Source: Streptomyces sennicomposti | GTDB lineage: Bacteria > Actinomycetota > Actinomycetes > Streptomycetales > Streptomycetaceae | Length of the DNA stretch: 64,000 nucleotides | Assembly (NCBI RefSeq): GCF_019890635.1 | Contig: NZ_JAIOAB010000006.1 | Location: 1 to 64,000, forward strand | Direction: 5' to 3' | Shown: positions 60,680 to 64,000 of the stretch, in pieces | How the letters are laid out: each line of letters opens with the position of its first letter | How positions within the stretch are numbered: position 1 is the stretch's first letter | Notes under the pieces: model-generated | The model's database searches: none | What the model was told of the DNA's origin: nothing | Seen by the model: only the letters and a program-made list of their open reading frames with translations | Made by a program: the position numbers and the translations under genes

Positions 60680-61885
60680 GTGGCAGCACCGCAGAACTAC
60701 CTCGCAGTCATCAAGGTCATCGGTGTCGGCGGCGGTGGTGTCAATGCCATCAACCGGATGATCGAGGTCGGTCTCAAGGGCGTCGAGTTCATCGCCATCA
60801 ACACCGACGCACAGGCGCTGTTGATGAGCGACGCCGACGTCAAGCTCGACGTGGGCCGCGAACTCACCCGCGGACTCGGCGCCGGAGCCAATCCGGCCGT
60901 CGGCCGCAAGGCCGCCGAGGACCACCGCGAGGAGATCGAGGAGGTCCTCAAGGGGGCCGACATGGTCTTCGTGACGGCCGGTGAAGGCGGCGGCACCGGC
61001 ACCGGCGGCGCGCCCGTCGTGGCCAACATCGCGCGCTCGCTCGGCGCCCTGACCATCGGCGTGGTCACCCGCCCGTTCACCTTCGAGGGACGGCGCCGGG
61101 CCAACCAGGCCGAGGACGGCATCGCCGAACTGCGCGAAGAGGTCGACACCCTCATCGTGATCCCCAACGACCGGCTGCTGTCCATCTCGGACCGCCAGGT
61201 CAGCGTGCTCGACGCGTTCAAGTCCGCCGACCAGGTGCTGCTCTCCGGCGTCCAGGGCATCACCGACCTCATCACCACCCCCGGTCTGATCAACCTCGAC
61301 TTCGCCGACGTCAAGTCGGTCATGTCCGAGGCCGGTTCGGCCCTCATGGGTATCGGCTCGGCCCGCGGCGACGACCGCGCGGTGGCCGCCGCCGAGATGG
61401 CGATCTCCTCGCCGCTGCTGGAGGCCTCCATCGACGGCGCCCGCGGCGTCCTGCTCTCCATCTCCGGCGGCTCCGACCTCGGCCTGTTCGAGATCAACGA
61501 AGCGGCCCAGCTGGTCAGCGAGGCCGCCCACCCCGAGGCCAACATCATCTTCGGCGCGGTCATCGACGACGCCCTCGGCGACGAGGTCCGGGTCACCGTG
61601 ATCGCGGCCGGCTTCGACGGCGGCCAGCCGCCGGCCCGCCGGGACAACGTCCTCGGCTCGGCCTCCTCCTCGGCCCCGCGCCGCGAGGAACCCGCCCCGG
61701 CGCGCCAGCCCGAGAGCCGTCCGACCTTCGGCTCGCTCGGCAGCGTGACGCCGAAGGAGGAGCCGGAGCCCCCGGCCCCCGAGCCGGTGCACGACATCCC
61801 GGCCACCCCGGCCGTCCCGCCGGCGCCGCGGACCTACACGGACAGCGCCGCCGAGGAACTGGACGTACCGGACTTCCTGAAGTGA
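60680..61885 (+). CDS. ftsZ: Cell division GTPase FtsZ
   Basis: 401 aa, GTG start (GAGAGG upstream). Tubulin homologue that forms the Z-ring and, in Streptomyces, sporulation ladders. N-terminal '[19 protein letters not shown]', tubulin signature loop '[17 protein letters not shown]' (T4), '[18 protein letters not shown]' and T7 '[20 protein letters not shown]'. The tail ends with the SepF/FtsA-binding peptide '[10 protein letters not shown]'. The 280-bp leader holds several promoters. The stop overlaps pgeF in GTGA. Confidence 0.98.
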   Translation: MAAPQNYLAVIKVIGVGGGGVNAINRMIEVGLKGVEFIAINTDAQALLMSDADVKLDVGRELTRGLGAGANPAVGRKAAEDHREEIEEVLKGADMVFVTAGEGGGTGTGGAPVVANIARSLGALTIGVVTRPFTFEGRRRANQAEDGIAELREEVDTLIVIPNDRLLSISDRQVSVLDAFKSADQVLLSGVQGITDLITTPGLINLDFADVKSVMSEAGSALMGIGSARGDDRAVAAAEMAISSPLLEASIDGARGVLLSISGGSDLGLFEINEAAQLVSEAAHPEANIIFGAVIDDALGDEVRVTVIAAGFDGGQPPARRDNVLGSASSSAPRREEPAPARQPESRPTFGSLGSVTPKEEPEPPAPEPVHDIPATPAVPPAPRTYTDSAAEELDVPDFLK

Positions 61886-62610
61886 TAGGGCAGCACGACA
61901 CCGTGAGCGGCGCGCACTTCGCCTTCACCGACCGGTGGGGCGGGGTGAGCGCCGTTCCGTACGAGGAGCTGAACCTCGGCGGCGCGGTCGGCGACGACCC
62001 CGCGGCCGTCCGCGCCAACCGGGAACTGGCCGCGAAGTCCCTGGGACTCGACCCGGCCCGGGTGGTCTGGATGAACCAGGTCCACGGCGACGACGTCGCC
62101 GTCGTGGACGGACCGTGGACCACCGACCCCGCCCCGCCGGTCGACGGCCTGGTCACCGCCGTCCGCGGTCTGGCGCTCGCCGTGCTGACCGCCGACTGCG
62201 TGCCGGTGCTGCTGGCCGACCCGGTCGCCGGGGTGGTCGCCGCGGCGCACGCGGGACGGCCCGGCATGGTCAAGGGGGTCGTCCCGGCGGCCGTCGAGGC
62301 GATGCGGTCGCTCGGCGCCGAACCCGCCCGGATCGTCGCCCGCACCGGACCGGCCGTCTGCGGCCGGTGCTACGAAGTGCCGGAGGCGATGCGCGCCGAG
62401 GTGGCCGCCGTCGAGCCGGCGGCGCACGCCGAGACGAGCTGGGGCACGCCGGCGCTCGACGTGGGCGCCGGGGTGCACGCGCAGCTCGAACGGCTCGGGG
62501 TGCACGACCGGGAGCGCTCGCCGGTGTGCACGCGCGAGTCGGCCGATCACTTCTCGTACCGCCGCGACCGCACCACCGGTCGGCTCGCGGGCTACGTCTG
62601 GCTGGACTGA
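61882..62610 (+). CDS. pgeF: Peptidoglycan editing factor PgeF (laccase-domain/YfiH family)
   Basis: 242 aa, GTG start overlapping the ftsZ stop. Family motifs: '[20 protein letters not shown]', '[16 protein letters not shown]' (His), '[15 protein letters not shown]' (Cys), '[18 protein letters not shown]' (His) and '[20 protein letters not shown]'. In E. coli YfiH removes wrongly incorporated amino acids from peptidoglycan precursors; other members are purine nucleoside phosphorylases. Old polyphenol-oxidase labels are less likely. Next gene overlaps by 1 nt. Confidence 0.93.
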   Translation: MIGQHDTVSGAHFAFTDRWGGVSAVPYEELNLGGAVGDDPAAVRANRELAAKSLGLDPARVVWMNQVHGDDVAVVDGPWTTDPAPPVDGLVTAVRGLALAVLTADCVPVLLADPVAGVVAAAHAGRPGMVKGVVPAAVEAMRSLGAEPARIVARTGPAVCGRCYEVPEAMRAEVAAVEPAAHAETSWGTPALDVGAGVHAQLERLGVHDRERSPVCTRESADHFSYRRDRTTGRLAGYVWLD

Positions 62611-63335
62611 TGGGCATGACGGAACGTAAGGACGAACTCGCCGGGAACCTGGCGCGGGTGGAGGAGCGCATCGCGACCGCGTGCGCCGCCGCCGGCCGCG
62701 GGCGCGAAGAGGTGACCCTCATCGTGGTCACCAAGACCTACCCGGCCTCCGACGTGCGGCTCCTGGCCGACCTCGGGGTGCGCCAGGTCGCCGAGAACCG
62801 CGACCAGGAGGCGGCGCCCAAGGCCGCCGAGTGCGCCGACCTGCCGCTGACTTGGCACTTCGTCGGTCAACTCCAGACCAACAAGGTCCGCTCGGTCGTG
62901 GGATACGCGGACTTCGTGCAGTCCGTCGACCGGCTGCGGCTGGTCACGGCGCTGTCGAAGGAGGCGGTGCGCGCCGGGCGCGAGGTGGGCTGCCTGATCC
63001 AGGTCGCGCTGGACGCGGGCGAGAGCGCCCGCGGCGAGCGCGGGGGCGTGGCGCCCGGCGGGATCGGGGAGTTGGCCGACGCGATCGCCTCGGCCGAGGG
63101 GCTGCGGCTCGGCGGGCTGATGACCGTCGCGCCGCTGACCGGGGAGTACGCGGGCCGTCAACAGGCCGCGTTCGAACGGCTCATGGATTTGTCGACCCGC
63201 CTGCGCGCGAACCATCCGGCTGCCACCATGGTCTCGGCAGGGATGAGCGGGGACCTCGAACAGGCCGTGGCGGCCGGAGCGACACATGTGCGCGTCGGCA
63301 CCTCGGTACTCGGAGTCCGCCCCAGGCTCGGGTAA
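62610..63335 (+). CDS. ylmE: YggS/YlmE-family PLP-binding protein
   Basis: 241 aa from ATG 62610 ([12 protein letters not shown]; 62616 is an alternative). Fold type III pyridoxal-phosphate protein; the PLP Lys lies in '[20 protein letters not shown]'. Other family motifs are '[19 protein letters not shown]', '[20 protein letters not shown]', '[11 protein letters not shown]' and '[29 protein letters not shown]'. It maintains PLP and amino acid homeostasis. It sits between pgeF and sepF as in Gram-positives. Confidence 0.94.
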   Translation: MGMTERKDELAGNLARVEERIATACAAAGRGREEVTLIVVTKTYPASDVRLLADLGVRQVAENRDQEAAPKAAECADLPLTWHFVGQLQTNKVRSVVGYADFVQSVDRLRLVTALSKEAVRAGREVGCLIQVALDAGESARGERGGVAPGGIGELADAIASAEGLRLGGLMTVAPLTGEYAGRQQAAFERLMDLSTRLRANHPAATMVSAGMSGDLEQAVAAGATHVRVGTSVLGVRPRLG

Positions 63336-63462
63336 CGTCGCCAGGAAGTCGGACCACAGCAGAAAATATGGTCAATACCGCCGAAGAAGGCGCAACGACC
63401 TAGTGGATCGCGGGGACTTCGCGGTCGTCAGCGGATCCACCACAGAGCGGAGGACTCAGAGC

Positions 63463-64000
63463 ATGGCCGGCGCGATGCGCAAGATGGCGGTCTACCTCGG
63501 CCTCGTGGAGGACGATGGGTACGACGGCCGGGGTTTTGACCCTGACGACGACTTCGAACCCGAACTCGACCCGGAGCCCGAGCGGGACCGCCGGCGGCAC
63601 GAGCCGTCGCACCAGCCGCATGGGGCACATCAGCCGCAAAGGGACGAACCGGTACGCGTGGTGCAGCCTCCGGCACCCCGCGAACCCGTGTCGCATTCCG
63701 CTTCGCTTCCGGCGGAATCCGGGCGTCCGGCGCGCATCGCGCCCGTGGCATCCATCACACAAGAACGCGCGAGCCTGGAGAAGAACGCACCGGTGATCAT
63801 GCCCAAGGTCGTGTCCGAACGTGAGCCGTACCGGATCACCACACTTCACCCCCGGACCTACAACGAGGCCCGTACCATCGGGGAACACTTCCGTGAGGGC
63901 ACCCCGGTGATCATGAATCTGACTGAGATGGACGACACAGACGCGAAGCGACTTGTCGACTTCGCGGCCGGTTTGGTGTTTGGTCTTCACGGCAGCATCG
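63463..64000 (+). CDS. sepF: Cell division protein SepF (3' end cut by window)
   Basis: ATG 63463 with GCGGAGG 9-10 nt upstream; open to the end of the window (179 codons), so the C-terminus is missing. [20 protein letters not shown] is the membrane-binding amphipathic start of SepF, followed by an acidic and His/Pro-rich linker (about 20-110) and the SepF core '[20 protein letters not shown]' and '[20 protein letters not shown]' '[14 protein letters not shown]'. It tethers FtsZ to the membrane. The linker is much longer than in Bacillus. Confidence 0.95.
   Translation, partial: MAGAMRKMAVYLGLVEDDGYDGRGFDPDDDFEPELDPEPERDRRRHEPSHQPHGAHQPQRDEPVRVVQPPAPREPVSHSASLPAESGRPARIAPVASITQERASLEKNAPVIMPKVVSEREPYRITTLHPRTYNEARTIGEHFREGTPVIMNLTEMDDTDAKRLVDFAAGLVFGLHGSI

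Overview
The window is high-GC (about 70% or more) actinobacterial DNA with GTG/TTG starts, many leaderless promoters and a Streptomyces-type division and cell wall (dcw) cluster. Gene content and order (glkA, macRS, pfkA, a tryptophan-attenuated anthranilate synthase, class II DAHP synthase, bfd/bfr, a PASTA kinase, thiGSO, thiE, metF, moxR operon, rsmH to sepF) match, from memory, the S. coelicolor region around SCO2077-SCO2130. The organism is therefore very likely a Streptomyces. The first 84 bases are nearly pure G and look like a contig-edge artefact.

Region 1 (0.2-12.9 kb) is central metabolism and signalling: an SRPBCC protein, an ArsA-like ATPase with a degenerate P-loop, a ROK glucokinase, an endonuclease/phosphatase-fold protein, an esterase, a PlsC acyltransferase, the MacS/MacR two-component pair, a phosphofructokinase carrying pyrophosphate-type signature residues, and a D-2-hydroxyacid dehydrogenase. 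Region 2 (12.9-20.7 kb) is aromatic and iron metabolism: fused anthranilate synthase with a Trp-Trp-Trp leader peptide and attenuator hairpin, a secreted DUF1906 protein, class II DAHP synthase, and convergent bfd (with an iron box) and bfr, followed by a sulfite-oxidase-like enzyme and endonuclease IV. Region 3 (20.8-31.4 kb) is a PASTA Ser/Thr kinase, the thiO-thiS-thiG operon behind a TPP riboswitch, thiE and metF. A small palindromic element and an IS481-family insertion sequence lie head to tail just after thiE.

Region 4 (31.5-47 kb) is accessory and envelope-related: a membrane protein with a Gly/Tyr/Gln-rich tail, a phytoene-desaturase-like oxidoreductase, a TetR / YhgE-Pip / degenerate-ABC cassette, a HEPN protein, a methyltransferase, a DUF3040 membrane protein, a short orphan type I-E-like CRISPR array, the moxR-DUF58-transglutaminase operon, and a beta-carbonic anhydrase. 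Region 5 (47.1-64 kb) is the dcw cluster: rsmH-ftsL-ftsI-murE-murF-mraY-murD-ftsW-murG-[palindromic element]-ftsQ-ftsZ-pgeF-ylmE-sepF (cut by the window end). It makes lipid II and the Z-ring; most genes overlap or nearly abut.

The most unusual signals are: (i) two unrelated-looking palindromic mini-elements, after thiE and after murG, whose TA target plus first element base form the host gene's TAG stop codon, and an IS481 transposase whose own stop codon is supplied by its CTAG target duplication; (ii) a decayed cas-less CRISPR array; (iii) an ABC-type ATPase lacking its normal catalytic motifs, under a likely TetR operator; (iv) a PPi-type active-site signature in PfkA; and (v) repeated leaderless promoter architecture.
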